A stretch of DNA of 64,000 nucleotides from Ensifer sp. BR816. Its GTDB lineage: Bacteria > Pseudomonadota > Alphaproteobacteria > Rhizobiales > Rhizobiaceae. The stretch spans positions 1,907,830-1,971,829 of the forward strand of contig NZ_KB905370.1 of assembly GCF_000378985.1 (NCBI RefSeq), given 5' to 3'. The position numbers and the translations under genes are program-made. This document shows positions 43,872 to 53,183 of this stretch, piece by piece. Every line of letters starts with the position of its first letter. Position 1 is the stretch's first letter. Below the pieces are notes generated by a model. It saw nothing but the letters and a program-made list of their open reading frames with translations, had not been told where the DNA came from and made no database searches.

Positions 43872-45262
43872 TGGCGCCAGCGCAAATGGGAAGCGAGGCT
43901 GGGAGCGGACGCCGGTTCGATAAGGTGCTGATCGCCAATCGCGGCGAGATCGCCCTGCGTGTTCAGCGTGCCTGCCGGGAGCTCGGGCTACACACCGTCA
44001 TGATCTGCTCGGATGCCGACCGGGATGCGCCCTATCGAACGACGACCGACCAATTTGTCTGTATCGGACCCGCCGCCCCAGGCCAAAGCTACCTCAATCA
44101 GGCCGCGGTCCTGCTGGCAGCACGGGCAACCGGCGCGGGCGCAATTCACCCGGGTTACGGATTTCTTTCGGAGAACGCGGGCTTCGCGGAAGCCGTCGAG
44201 TCCGCGGGACTTATCTTCATAGGGCCGCCAGCTTCCGCGATCCGCACGATGGGTGACAAGATCGCCGCCAAACGCGCAATGATCGAAGCGGGCGTGCCAT
44301 GCGTGCCCGGTCCGGACGCCGCACTTCCCAACGATATCAAGCCGATTGAGAGCATTGCCGAGAGCATAGGATTTCCAGTGATCGTCAAGGCGGCAGGCGG
44401 TGGTGGCGGCCGCGGCATGCGCGTCGTTCATGACCCCTCAGCGCTCGGCAATGCCGTATCGGTCACACGCGAGGAGGCTCGAAGGGCATTCGGCAGGCCG
44501 GAGCTTTACATGGAGAAATTCCTCGAGCATCCACGCCACATCGAAATCCAGGTGCTCTGCGACGAGCACGGCAATGCCGTGTGGCTCGGCCACCGCGACT
44601 GCTCGATGCAGCGACGCCACCAGAAGGTGGTCGAGGAAGCGCCGGCACCCCGCATCCCTGTCGAGCTTGTTGCGGCGGTGGGCGAGCGCTGCACGCAAGC
44701 GTGCCGACAGATCGGCTACCGGGGCGCCGGAACCTTCGAGTTTCTCTACGAGAATGGCGCGTTCTACTTCATCGAAATGAATACGCGTCTTCAGGTCGAA
44801 CACCCTGTAACGGAGATGACCGCTGGGATCGATATCGTCTGCGAACAGCTTCGCGTTGCCCAAGGATTGCCGCTCTCCATTGCCCAAGCCGATGTGCGGG
44901 CGCATGGCCATTCCTTCGAGTGCCGGATCAACGCCGAAGATCCTTTCACCTTCGCCGCGTCACCGGGCAGGATCACCAATGCCGAATTTTCGAGTGGGCC
45001 CGGTATCCGCGTCGATACCCATGTGACGAGCGGCTACAAGGTATCGCCGCACTACGATTCCCTGATCGCAAAACTGATTGTCCACGCGCCGACGCGAGAC
45101 CAGGCCATCCGCCGGATGCGGGTGGCCTTGGCAGACACCAGGATCGACGGGATATCGACCAACCTTCAACTCCATCGGGAGCTCTTTGAGGACCCGGCAT
45201 TCTGTACTGGCGGGACCGATATTCACTACCTTGAGAAGTGGCTGGGCGAGCGAAAGAAATGA
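43868..45262 (+). CDS. Biotin carboxylase (AccC-like)
   Basis: A 464-aa ATP-grasp enzyme that carboxylates the biotin of the carrier protein. It has [22 protein letters not shown] at the N-terminus, [14 protein letters not shown], the Gly-rich [12 protein letters not shown] loop, [45 protein letters not shown] and RINAEDP. All core motifs are intact. A second ATG at 43871 is also possible. The length is slightly above the usual 445-450. It is coupled to the genes on both sides by four-base overlaps. Confidence 0.96.
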   Translation: MMAPAQMGSEAGSGRRFDKVLIANRGEIALRVQRACRELGLHTVMICSDADRDAPYRTTTDQFVCIGPAAPGQSYLNQAAVLLAARATGAGAIHPGYGFLSENAGFAEAVESAGLIFIGPPASAIRTMGDKIAAKRAMIEAGVPCVPGPDAALPNDIKPIESIAESIGFPVIVKAAGGGGGRGMRVVHDPSALGNAVSVTREEARRAFGRPELYMEKFLEHPRHIEIQVLCDEHGNAVWLGHRDCSMQRRHQKVVEEAPAPRIPVELVAAVGERCTQACRQIGYRGAGTFEFLYENGAFYFIEMNTRLQVEHPVTEMTAGIDIVCEQLRVAQGLPLSIAQADVRAHGHSFECRINAEDPFTFAASPGRITNAEFSSGPGIRVDTHVTSGYKVSPHYDSLIAKLIVHAPTRDQAIRRMRVALADTRIDGISTNLQLHRELFEDPAFCTGGTDIHYLEKWLGERKK

Positions 45263-45705
45263 TAAAGGGCCCTAAGCGAAAGAGCGGCTCGATCGCCGAG
45301 CAGGTATTGGATCCGGTGATCCTGGGGAAGATCGCTCTCTGGCTCGACGAGGCCGGGGTCAATTCGATCGAGATCGAGACGAAAGACGGCCGGCTCGTTC
45401 GGATTGTGGCCGGCGCGGGCGTGTCTACCGACAACACCGACAGCAACCCGGATCTCTCGGTTTCGCCTGCGATGCCCGTCAAGGCACCTATTGCGGGCCA
45501 CTTCCTGCCCGTGCACCCGGCACGCGACAGGGCGGAAGCGACCATAGGCGCGGCCGTCATCCCGGAACAGATCATCGGCTTCGTCAAGATAGGGCCGCTC
45601 GTCATGCCTGTCCGGGTCGAAGAGTCAGGAAGGCTGGAGGGTTGCTGCATCGAGCCCGAGGCGTTGGTCGGATATGGCGACACCGTTTTTCTGATTGAGC
45701 CGTGA
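45259..45705 (+). CDS. Biotin/lipoyl-carrier-like protein lacking the attachment Lys
   Basis: From the ATG at 45259 it is 148 aa. The N-terminus ([33 protein letters not shown]) resembles that of AccB. The second half ([50 protein letters not shown]) has the strand order of a biotinyl domain. The EAMK hairpin is missing; at that place there is RVEESGRL. It can therefore not be biotinylated and may act structurally in the complex. It is translationally coupled to the carboxylase and to the PxpB-like gene, where such an accessory carrier is seen in rhizobial loci. Confidence 0.78.
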   Translation: MIKGPKRKSGSIAEQVLDPVILGKIALWLDEAGVNSIEIETKDGRLVRIVAGAGVSTDNTDSNPDLSVSPAMPVKAPIAGHFLPVHPARDRAEATIGAAVIPEQIIGFVKIGPLVMPVRVEESGRLEGCCIEPEALVGYGDTVFLIEP

Positions 45706-45707
45706 CA

Positions 45708-46418
45708 ATGATTTCCTTTCAAAACAAACCACTCTCGACGCCAGCCTTCATCTCTGCGGTCCCCGCCGGCGAGCCGAAGATCTCCGCTATCGGCACCGGC
45801 GCCTACCTGATCGAGGCGCCGGGGGCATTCGACCTCGAGGCACAGCGGCGCATCTGGGCCCTGGCGCATGCCGTGGAGCAGTGGCCCGAAGTCCGGGAAG
45901 TCGTTCCCGGAGTCACCAACCTGCTGGTGATCCTCAAGCGCACGCCCGTGGAGCCGGAACAATTCGAGGCTCGTCTGCTGAGCGAATGGAACTGTGCGCG
46001 AGCCATCGACCTCGTCGGCAAGACAGTGGAGATTCCCGTAACCTATGGTGGCGAGCATGCGACGGACCTTGCCGCCGTCTGCGACTACACGCGGCTGACC
46101 GATCGGGAGGTCGTGCAGTTGCACTGGCAAGGCGATTACACGGTCGTGGCCCTCGGCAGCGCGCCGGGTTTCGGATATCTGCACGGCCTCGATCCACGCA
46201 TCCACACGCCGCGCAAGACCGTGCCGTCGCTCAGAATGCTCAAGGGCACGGTGACGATCGGCGGCATGCAGACGGGCGTGTCGGTCCTGACCGGCCCGAA
46301 CGGGTGGAACTCGATCGGCTTTGCCGAACTGCCGATGTTCGACCCGACGAAGAGCCCGCCGGCGCTGCTTGCGCCCGGCGACAAGGTCCGCTTCGTTCCC
46401 GAGAGGATCGAACTATGA
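45708..46418 (+). CDS. pxpB: PxpB/KipI-like 5-oxoprolinase subunit
   Basis: A 236-aa protein from the ATG at 45708 (a GTG at 45702 overlapping the previous stop is also possible). It matches the KipI/PxpB family: GAYLIEAPGAFD near the start, VVPGVTNLLVIL, VEIPVTYGGEHATDLAAVC, HWQGDYTVVALGSAPGFGYL and PRKTVPSL...VTIGGMQTGV. In the family, PxpB with PxpC and PxpA opens 5-oxoproline with ATP to give glutamate. Here the neighbouring biotin carboxylase genes suggest that a biotin-dependent carboxylation of the lactam precedes ring opening. Confidence 0.93.
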   Translation: MISFQNKPLSTPAFISAVPAGEPKISAIGTGAYLIEAPGAFDLEAQRRIWALAHAVEQWPEVREVVPGVTNLLVILKRTPVEPEQFEARLLSEWNCARAIDLVGKTVEIPVTYGGEHATDLAAVCDYTRLTDREVVQLHWQGDYTVVALGSAPGFGYLHGLDPRIHTPRKTVPSLRMLKGTVTIGGMQTGVSVLTGPNGWNSIGFAELPMFDPTKSPPALLAPGDKVRFVPERIEL

Positions 46419-47413
46419 TCGAAGTTCTTCAAACCGGCCCCCTGAACACGGTGCAGGATCTCGGCCGCTTCGGTTTCCGCAACGCCGGCGTGACCTCGAG
46501 CGGCGCGATGGATCGGCTTGCCCTGACCGTTGGAAACCTGCTTGTCGGCAACGGCGAAGGGGAGGCCGCGCTTGAAGTCCAGACCTTTCCATTTCGTCTT
46601 CGGGTTAATCGGGACACGACCGTCGCGATCACCGGTGCGGATTGCGACGCGCGTCTGGATGGCGGCAGGCTTCCGCCCTGGTGGGCGGTAGCGGTTTCGG
46701 CCGGCCAGGTTCTGGAACTCGATACGCCCCAACGCTCAGCGCGTGCCTATCTGAGTTTTGCCGGCGGCATCGATGTCGCGCCGGTTATGGGATCGCGCAG
46801 CACGTCGCTTCGGGGCGGGTTCGGAGGGCTGGACGGTCGTTTTCTCGCGGTGAATGACCGGTTGGGCATTGGCGGCGCAGGTGCCTATGCGATGCCGCCA
46901 GGCGGTTTCGGGGCAATGCCGCCCGAAGCGGCGCTGGCCGATCACTTCCCGGCTTCTGAGGACGGCACGCTTCTCGTCCGGGCCGTTCCCGCCGGAGAAT
47001 ACGCTCTCTTCGGTGGCGAGGCAGAACGGTTCTGGTCCCAGACCTGGAAGATCTCCTCGCAAAGCGACCGCACCGGCTATCGGCTCTCGGGCGAGCCGAT
47101 CAAGCTCGCTTCCCCCGTGGAGTTGCGCTCGCACGGCGTCGTTCCCGGCGTCGTGCAGATGCCGCCGTCGGGCGAGCCGATCGTCCAGATGAGCGACGCC
47201 AACACCGCCGGCGGCTACCCGAAGATTGCCGGTGTCATCGACATCGATCTGTGGCGGCTGGGTCAGGCGCGGATCGGCAGCCGCCTCCGGTTCGTCCGGT
47301 CGAGTGTCGCCGAGGCGCTTGCGGTGGAGCGGGCGGTAGAGGCCTATCTCGAGGATATCCGTCGCACCGTGCCCATGCTCGTCCAGGCGATCGCAGTCAT
47401 GTCGCGCCGGTAA
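46415..47413 (+). CDS. pxpC: PxpC/KipA-like 5-oxoprolinase subunit (biotin-dependent carboxyltransferase family)
   Basis: From the ATG at 46415, overlapping the PxpB-like stop, the product is 332 aa; the open frame upstream of this is not coding. Family blocks seen: IEVLQTGPLNTVQDLGRFG, SSGAMDRLALTVGNLLVGN, EVQTFPFRLRV, AYLSFAGGIDVAPVMGSRST, SDRTGYRLSGEPI, and GVVPGVVQMPPSGEPIVQMSD. The C-terminal GGYPKIAGVIDIDLWRLGQ is typical. It is annotated as a carboxyltransferase because of its relation to the urea/allophanate enzymes. It pairs with PxpB, and the upstream carrier and carboxylase would supply carboxybiotin. Confidence 0.94.
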   Translation: MIEVLQTGPLNTVQDLGRFGFRNAGVTSSGAMDRLALTVGNLLVGNGEGEAALEVQTFPFRLRVNRDTTVAITGADCDARLDGGRLPPWWAVAVSAGQVLELDTPQRSARAYLSFAGGIDVAPVMGSRSTSLRGGFGGLDGRFLAVNDRLGIGGAGAYAMPPGGFGAMPPEAALADHFPASEDGTLLVRAVPAGEYALFGGEAERFWSQTWKISSQSDRTGYRLSGEPIKLASPVELRSHGVVPGVVQMPPSGEPIVQMSDANTAGGYPKIAGVIDIDLWRLGQARIGSRLRFVRSSVAEALAVERAVEAYLEDIRRTVPMLVQAIAVMSRR

Positions 47414-47451
47414 TTTGCTGTGCTGACCAAGCCAAGACCAAAGAGGCAACG

Positions 47452-48219
47452 ATGAAAATCGATCTCAATTCGGACATGGGCGAGGGTTTCGGCCCCTACC
47501 GGCTCTGCGACGATGAAGCACTCATGGACGTGGTGTCGTCGGCCAACATCGCCTGCGGCTTTCACGCCGGCGATCCGGAGACGATGGCGCGGATGGTGAG
47601 GTTGGCAAAGGCCCGTGGTGTCGGGGTCGGCGCTCACCCCGGCTTCCCCGATCGGCTTGGTTTCGGGCGCAGGGAGATGCCCGTCGAGGCTGACGAGATG
47701 CGCCAGCAGGTTCTTTACCAGTTGGGTGCGTTGACCGCGATCGCCAGGGGCGAAGGCGTGCCGGTCGCTCACATCGGCTTTCACGCCGCGATGGGCAATA
47801 GGATCAGCCGCGATCCCGCGCTCGCTGACCTGATCATGCAAGCCGTCAGATCAGTGGATCCGGAGCTCATCGTCTTCGCAATGCCCAATACTGAAATAGA
47901 GAAGGCCGCCAGACGCGCCGGCTTGAGGACCCTCACGCTCTTCCTGGCGGACCGGGCCTATGATGCGGTCGGTCAGCTTGTTTCGCGCAGACTGCCGAAC
48001 TCCGTCCTGAAGGACGAAGCCGCGGTTCGTGCCCGGGTCCGGCAATTCCTCGAAAGCGGAACCGTAACGACGATCGACAACCGGACGATCGAGGTCCGCG
48101 CTCGCTCGATCCTCGTCCACAGCGACACGCCGGGTTCGCTCGAACTGGCCCGGATCGTCCGCAGCGAGATCGAGGCCGCCGGAGCGACGATCGTGCCCGC
48201 CCGCGAGGTCCTCGCCTAA
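47452..48219 (+). CDS. pxpA: PxpA/LamB/YcsF-like 5-oxoprolinase subunit
   Basis: A 255-aa TIM-barrel-like protein starting at 47452 with AGAGG upstream. Conserved blocks are IDLNSDMGEGFGPY, ANIACGFHAGDPETMARMV, GVGAHPGFPDRLGFGRREM, LFLADRAYDAVGQLVSR and ILVHSDTPGSLELARIV. In the family it hydrolyses the activated lactam in 5-oxoproline or related lactams. It is 38 bases after the PxpC-like gene and belongs to the same operon. Confidence 0.95.
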   Translation: MKIDLNSDMGEGFGPYRLCDDEALMDVVSSANIACGFHAGDPETMARMVRLAKARGVGVGAHPGFPDRLGFGRREMPVEADEMRQQVLYQLGALTAIARGEGVPVAHIGFHAAMGNRISRDPALADLIMQAVRSVDPELIVFAMPNTEIEKAARRAGLRTLTLFLADRAYDAVGQLVSRRLPNSVLKDEAAVRARVRQFLESGTVTTIDNRTIEVRARSILVHSDTPGSLELARIVRSEIEAAGATIVPAREVLA

Positions 48220-48267
48220 AGTGCGTCGCAAAAACCTGACACCCTAACGACCTTGAAAGATAGAACG

Positions 48268-49470
48268 ATGCCGACCCTTGCCGACCGACTGAAGAACGTC
48301 ACCGTATCCGCGTCTGCCGCAATGACGCAGCGTGCCCGCGACCTCGCGTCGCGAGGCATCGACGTCGTTTCCCTGTCCTCGGGCGAGCCTGACTTCCCGA
48401 CGCCGCCCCATGCGATTGAGGCAGCCCATGCCGCGGCGCTTGCGGGCGATACCAAATATCCGCCGCTCGACGGCACGCCGGCCCTCAAGGCGGCGATCGC
48501 CCGAAAGTTCAAGCGGGACAACAATCTCGACTACGAGCCCGGCCAGATCCTCGTTTCCGGCGGCGGCAAGCAGGTGATCTTCAATGCCGTCCTGGCGACC
48601 TGCAATCCGGGCGACGAGGTCGTCATACCGTCCCCGGCCTGGATCAGCTACGCCGACATCGTTCGCTTCGCAGGGGGCGTGCCGGTTCCCGTCGCCTGCG
48701 GCCAGGAGAACGGCTTCAAGCTTCGCGCCGAGGATCTCGAAGCGGCCATTACCCCCCGGACGAAGTGGCTGTTCCTCAACTTCCCGAACAACCCAACTGG
48801 CGCGGCCTGTTCGCGGAGCGAGATGGCAGCGATCGCCGAGGTCATGCTGCGTCATCCGGATGTGTGGATCATGACCGACGACATGTACGAGCACCTCGTC
48901 TACGACGACTTCGAGTTCTGCACGATAGCGGAGGTCGAGCCCCGGCTTTACGACCGGGTCCTGACGGTCAATGGCGCCTCCAAGGCCTACGCCATGACCG
49001 GCTGGCGGCTGGGCTTCTGCGGTGGGCCTAAGGCGCTCATTGCCGCCATCAGCAACGTCAACGGCCAAAACGCGGGCGGCACCTCGACGATCACCCAGGC
49101 TGCGGCCGTGGCCGTGCTCGACGGACCCCAGGGTCTCTTGCAAGAGCGCGCGGCGATCTACCGCAGGCGCCGCGATTTCGTGCTCGATAGGCTCGCCGGC
49201 ATCGACGGCCTGACCTGCCACAAGCCGGAAGGCGCCTTCTATCTCTTCCCAAGCATTGCCGGGCTCATCGGCAGGACGAGCAAGTCGGGGCGCAAGATCG
49301 AAACCGACACGGATTTCGTCATGGCGCTGCTGGATGAGCAGCATGTGGCAACCGTCCAGGGCGCCGCCTACGGCATGAGCCCGTTCTTCCGCATCTCCTA
49401 TGCGACCAGCATGGAGAAGCTCGCGGAAGGCTGCGACCGGATCGCGCAGTTCTGCAAGGATCTGCGATAG
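48268..49470 (+). CDS. Class I/II aminotransferase (aspartate aminotransferase-like)
   Basis: A 400-aa PLP enzyme from the ATG at 48268 (a TTG at 48253 was not preferred). It has SSGEPDFPTPPHAIEAA at the N-terminus, YPPLDGTPALKAAI, SGGGKQVIFNAV, PSPAWISYADIV, FPNNPTGAACS, and the PLP Lys in NGASKAYAMTGWRLGF. The final part contains FRISYATSMEKL, with the Arg that binds the substrate carboxylate. Being downstream of the oxoprolinase genes, it may use the glutamate formed there or an analogue. It ends before the palindromic repeat. Confidence 0.93.
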   Translation: MPTLADRLKNVTVSASAAMTQRARDLASRGIDVVSLSSGEPDFPTPPHAIEAAHAAALAGDTKYPPLDGTPALKAAIARKFKRDNNLDYEPGQILVSGGGKQVIFNAVLATCNPGDEVVIPSPAWISYADIVRFAGGVPVPVACGQENGFKLRAEDLEAAITPRTKWLFLNFPNNPTGAACSRSEMAAIAEVMLRHPDVWIMTDDMYEHLVYDDFEFCTIAEVEPRLYDRVLTVNGASKAYAMTGWRLGFCGGPKALIAAISNVNGQNAGGTSTITQAAAVAVLDGPQGLLQERAAIYRRRRDFVLDRLAGIDGLTCHKPEGAFYLFPSIAGLIGRTSKSGRKIETDTDFVMALLDEQHVATVQGAAYGMSPFFRISYATSMEKLAEGCDRIAQFCKDLR

Positions 49471-49512
49471 GGCGTGGAGCACGCGACCGATTTGGGATAG
49501 CGGGTGCCGATA

Positions 49513-49707
49513 CCCCCCTCTGCCCTGCCGGGCATCTCCCCCACAAGGAGGGAGATCGGCTGGAGGCAACGACCTGCCCCACGATGAATTCGAGGAAGCA
49601 GAAGCCACCACATCCATGAACTGGTAGACGGATTATTGGGGGGTGAACCATCGCCTCTTGCCAATCTCCCCCCTTGTGGGGGAGATGCCCGGCAGGGCAG
49701 AGGGGGG
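49513..49707. repeat. RIME-like palindromic repeat pair in inverted orientation
   Basis: A 47-base unit at 49513-49559 (starting CCCCCCTCTGCCCTGCCGGG) is repeated in reverse orientation at 49664-49707, with about 100 bases between. The two copies can pair in a long hairpin. This is the type of intergenic mosaic repeat known from Rhizobium and relatives. It lies between convergent genes and may end transcripts from both sides. Confidence 0.85.
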
Positions 49708-49769
49708 TGCCATCCCACTGGCTCGGAAGGTCTCGTTCTCTCGGGACCGCCGCATATTTGGCACATGCA

Positions 49770-50675
49770 TCAATGCTTCAGCCGCTCCGTCAGTTCGCGC
49801 AGCAGCTCCTGGACGGCCAGCGCCGGTTCCGACAGCGGCGCGAATTCCGATACGCATAGGGAGAGCGTCTCTTCGATCTTCGGCGAGATGCTCCGGCAAA
49901 TGGTTGGACCGGCGCCCTCGGATACGATGCGATCCGCCACGGCCTTGGGCATGATGGTCGCACCGAGGCCGCTGCTGACGGCCCGCGTCAGCGTCCGGAT
50001 GACCTCGACCTCGCCGATCACGGTCAAATTCGCCCGACTCCTTGCGAAGGCGGCCTCCACCGCGCGTCGCACGAAGTTGTAGGCCGGCGGCATCAGGAAT
50101 GGCAGCGGTTCCAGGGCCGAGATCGCCACCGGCGTCTCGCCGGCTTCGATACCGAATTTTTCGTGCGCGACAAGGTAGAAATCCTCGCGCAAAAGCGGAT
50201 CGAAGCGCACGCCCTTTATCGGACCGGCGCCGTGGATCAGGGCGATTTCCAGCCGGTTGTTCATCAGCATCTGGCTGTAGGTCTGGCCAACGCTCTCGGT
50301 GAGGTGGAGGACGATGCCCGGGTGGCGCCGCCTCGTCTCGGCCAGAAGTTCGATTGAAAGGGTCGCCGCGCTGCTGAATGGCGTCAAGCCGACGGACACG
50401 CGACCGGCGAGATGCTTCCCGGCCGCAGTCACGTCGGCGCGCGCCTGTTCCATCTGCCTGAGAATGATCTGCGCGTGCCGGTAAACTTCGGCGCCGGCGT
50501 CTGTCATCACGACACCCTGCTGGCTCCTTATCAGAAGCTTCGCTCCGAAATGCTCCTCCAGTGCTGCCAGTTGCTGACTGAGTGCAGGCTGCGCAATATG
50601 GAGGATATCCGCAGCTCTCGTGATGCTGCCTGTGTCGACGATCACGACGAAAGATTTGAAGCGTCTGGTATCCAT
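49770..50675 (-). CDS. LysR-family regulator
   Basis: A 301-aa protein starting at the ATG at 50675. The N-terminal helix-turn-helix is DTRRFKSFVVIVDTGSITRAADILHIAQPALSQQLAALEEHFG. The effector domain begins RVSVGLTPFSSAATLSIEL, and it resembles regulators of nitrogen-compound uptake. It faces away from the SDR/ABC operon across a 282-base gap with two palindromes, and the aminotransferase operon converges on it from the other side. It probably controls the divergent operon. Confidence 0.93.
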   Translation of the reverse strand: MDTRRFKSFVVIVDTGSITRAADILHIAQPALSQQLAALEEHFGAKLLIRSQQGVVMTDAGAEVYRHAQIILRQMEQARADVTAAGKHLAGRVSVGLTPFSSAATLSIELLAETRRRHPGIVLHLTESVGQTYSQMLMNNRLEIALIHGAGPIKGVRFDPLLREDFYLVAHEKFGIEAGETPVAISALEPLPFLMPPAYNFVRRAVEAAFARSRANLTVIGEVEVIRTLTRAVSSGLGATIMPKAVADRIVSEGAGPTICRSISPKIEETLSLCVSEFAPLSEPALAVQELLRELTERLKH

Positions 50676-50869
50676 CGGCGAATTGCGCTCGCTGTTGCAG
50701 CCGGCCTGAATGGTTACTGCCTGACTGTGTTTTTCTCACGCGGCCGCTCAAAGGTCCCCATTTCGAACGTCGCAGGGCCGCGGGTCTGGCCGGAAGCCAG
50801 TCCGATCACGATCGGATCGTACAGATTAGCGTTGTGAAATCAATCGGCTACCGCAGAGCGACGCGCTTC

Positions 50870-50909
50870 ATAAGATAGGCTTATCCCTCCAAAGATAATC
50901 GGAATTATC
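50870..50909. promoter_or_regulatory. Two tandem palindromes in the LysR/SDR divergent region
   Basis: ATAAG (50870-50874) / CTTAT (50880-50884), with a five-base spacer, fits the LysR T-N11-A form. Ten bases on, GATAAT (50894-50899) / ATTATC (50904-50909) is a perfect palindrome with a four-base spacer. Both lie 50-90 bases before the SDR start, so they are good candidates for the regulator's binding sites. Confidence 0.55.
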
Positions 50910-50957
50910 GCAGGCTCGAAAGCTCAGCTAAGGTTCCTGAAACAAAGGGGATCGCTG

Positions 50958-51728
50958 ATGCCATTTTCCGATTACAGAACCGCGCTTGTCACCGGTGCTT
51001 CTTCCGGAATTGGAGCGGCGATCGTTGAGCGCTTCTCGGCCGAAGGGCTTGAAGTGCACGCGATCGCGCGCAGTGCCGAGCCGCTCCGCAAGCTTGCAGA
51101 GCGCACCGGCTGCGTCGCGCATGCGATCGACGTCACGGACCGCGCCGCCCTCGCCGATCTCACCAGCCGCGTCAAGTTCGACATTCTCGTCAACAATGCC
51201 GGGGTCGATCGCCCCAAGAAGTTCCTGGAAGCCGAGGATGGCGACATCGATCTGCTTGTCGACGTCAACCTTCGCGCCGTTCTCCATCTGTGCCGCATGG
51301 TGGTTCCCGGAATGGTGGCGCGTGACTGCGGCCATGTGATCAATATCTCGTCGATCGCTGGTACGTACAGTTTCGGCGGAAACTCCTCTTACCACGCGAC
51401 GAAGGCCGGGGTCAGCATGCTGTCGAACCAGTTGCGCATCGATGCCTTCGGCAAGCGCGTGCGGGTGACGGAGATTTGCCCAGGGCGGGTCGCCACCGAC
51501 ATCTTCGCCCATGTGCATGGTGACAGTCCCGAGATCCGCGAACGTTTCCTCGATGGCTTCGAGCTTCCCGAAGCAAAAGACATCGCCAACGCCATAGCCT
51601 TCGCGATCGCCGCGCCGGTCGCTGTTAACATCGGCCACATGGAGATTACGCCGACACTTCAGGTGATGGGCGGTCTGCAGACGGCCAAGCCACAGTCTCC
51701 GAAGAGCGGGGATCAAGGCTGTGAGTAG
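50958..51728 (+). CDS. Short-chain dehydrogenase/reductase
   Basis: A 256-aa classical SDR. GGGGA precedes the ATG. The cofactor motif is TGASSGIGAAI (residues 12-22), then DILVNNAGVDRPK, ISSIAGTYSFGG and the catalytic YHATK (Tyr/Lys). A Ser in the ISS motif completes the triad. The PGRVATDIFAHVHGD stretch is the substrate loop. The Arg in IARSAEPL after the second strand suggests preference for NADP. It is the first gene of an amino-acid uptake operon and overlaps the permease gene by eight bases, so it probably acts on the imported compound or its derivative. Confidence 0.92.
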   Translation: MPFSDYRTALVTGASSGIGAAIVERFSAEGLEVHAIARSAEPLRKLAERTGCVAHAIDVTDRAALADLTSRVKFDILVNNAGVDRPKKFLEAEDGDIDLLVDVNLRAVLHLCRMVVPGMVARDCGHVINISSIAGTYSFGGNSSYHATKAGVSMLSNQLRIDAFGKRVRVTEICPGRVATDIFAHVHGDSPEIRERFLDGFELPEAKDIANAIAFAIAAPVAVNIGHMEITPTLQVMGGLQTAKPQSPKSGDQGCE

Positions 51729-52428
51729 CTTCGACCTCTCCGAGATCCTGGGCAATCCGGAATATGTCTCGATGCTGCTCCTCGGCATCAAGATGACCTT
51801 CATCGTGGCGATCGGCTCCTGGGTTCTCGCCATGACGCTCGCGCTCCTGCTGCTCGGGCTTCGCTATGCGCCCGGGCCGGTCGGCAATGCGTTCGTCACG
51901 GCTTACGTTTCCTATCACCGCAACGTCCCGACGCTGGTGCAGCTTTTGCTCTGGTACTTCGGCATCTTCACGCTGATGCCCGACCCGGTCACCTTCTGGC
52001 TGAACGATCACAATGCCGAGGCGATCTTTGCGGTGATCGGCCTGGGCCTTTGCCAGGCCGCCTATTTCAGCGAGGACCTTCGCTCCGGCATGCGGGCGGT
52101 CAGCCCCGGCCAGATGGAAGCGGCCCGCGCCCTTGGCCACAGCTATGTTTCGTCCATGCGCTTCGTCATGGTCCCACAAGGGGTAAGAAACGCGCTGCCC
52201 GCCCTCGTCAACCACAGCGTCTCGTTGTTCAAGAACAGCAGCCTTGCCGTCGCGATCGGCGTGGCGGAGCTCACCTACGCGGTCAAGGAGATCGAAAACC
52301 TGAGCTTCCGCACCTTCGAGAGCTACCTGCTGGTAACCGTTCTCTACCTCGTCTTCTCGCTGATGATCATGGCGGCCGGCGCCTACGTCGCTCGCAGAGC
52401 CGACCCGCTCAGGAGGGCACGGGCATGA
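51721..52428 (+). CDS. Polar amino-acid ABC transporter permease (HisM/GlnP type)
   Basis: A 235-aa permease with a GTG start inside the SDR gene. Hydrophobic helices are seen at MLLLGIKMTFIVAIGSWVLAM and onwards, and the cytoplasmic loop that contacts the ATPase is [24 protein letters not shown] (about 134-157). The family (TIGR01726 type) takes up basic, acidic or polar amino acids and opines. It is paired with the next permease gene, with a four-base overlap. Confidence 0.93.
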   Translation: MSSFDLSEILGNPEYVSMLLLGIKMTFIVAIGSWVLAMTLALLLLGLRYAPGPVGNAFVTAYVSYHRNVPTLVQLLLWYFGIFTLMPDPVTFWLNDHNAEAIFAVIGLGLCQAAYFSEDLRSGMRAVSPGQMEAARALGHSYVSSMRFVMVPQGVRNALPALVNHSVSLFKNSSLAVAIGVAELTYAVKEIENLSFRTFESYLLVTVLYLVFSLMIMAAGAYVARRADPLRRARA

Positions 52429-53183
52429 TCAGCGACATCATCGTCATCATCCGCGATTACTGGCTGCTGCTGCTCATCGGGCAGTATCCGAATGGCCCGC
52501 TCGGAGGACTTGCGGCGACATTGATCCTGTCCATCCTCGCGATCGCCTTCGCCTTTCCGGTGAGCATCGCTCTGGCGCTCGCCCGGCTTTCGAAATCGCC
52601 GTTTCTGAACTGGCCCGTCACCGCGCTCGTCTATTTCACACGCGGCGTGCCGCTGCTGATGCTGATCCTGTGGGGTTACTTCCTGGTGCCGCTCGCCACC
52701 GGCGCCAATGTGCCGAGCTTCCTCACCATGCTGGTGACGCTCGTCGTCTACCAGGGCGCCTTCCTGAGCGAGGTGGTCCGCGGCGGTATCGTGGCGCTCG
52801 GCCACGGCCAGATGGAGGCGGCCCGGGCGCTCGGCCACAGCTATCTCGGCGCGATGCGCTACGTCATCCTGCCCCAGGCGCTCTACAACGTGATCCCGAG
52901 CATTATCTCGGTCTTCGTTTCGACGATCAAGGACACGACGCTCGGCTACGTGATCAACGTGCCCGACCTCACCTTCGCTGCCAGCCAGATCAACAACCAG
53001 CTGCTGACGCAGCCGTTCCAGGTCTTCTTCATCCTCGCAGCCGTCTACTACGTGATCTGCTGGTCGTTGACCCGGGTGGCCGTAGCCACGGAAAGCCGGA
53101 TCACCCGCAAGCGCGCCGGCATGGTGCCGCTGCCAACCGCGAAGTCCCTTAAACTCGCAGCTCTCACGGATCAGCCATCATGA
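52425..53183 (+). CDS. Polar amino-acid ABC transporter permease, second subunit
   Basis: From the ATG at 52425, overlapping the previous stop, the product is 252 aa. The opening [21 protein letters not shown] is typical of GltK/GlnP-like permeases with a long periplasmic start. The loop motif is [24 protein letters not shown]. The frame open upstream of 52425 is not coding. It forms the membrane channel with the first permease. The stop overlaps the start of the ATPase gene. Confidence 0.93.
   Translation: MISDIIVIIRDYWLLLLIGQYPNGPLGGLAATLILSILAIAFAFPVSIALALARLSKSPFLNWPVTALVYFTRGVPLLMLILWGYFLVPLATGANVPSFLTMLVTLVVYQGAFLSEVVRGGIVALGHGQMEAARALGHSYLGAMRYVILPQALYNVIPSIISVFVSTIKDTTLGYVINVPDLTFAASQINNQLLTQPFQVFFILAAVYYVICWSLTRVAVATESRITRKRAGMVPLPTAKSLKLAALTDQPS

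Noticed and set aside
48244..49617. 457-codon open frame on the minus strand opposite the aminotransferase gene
   Set aside because: Shadow of a well-conserved aminotransferase and it runs into the repeat region.
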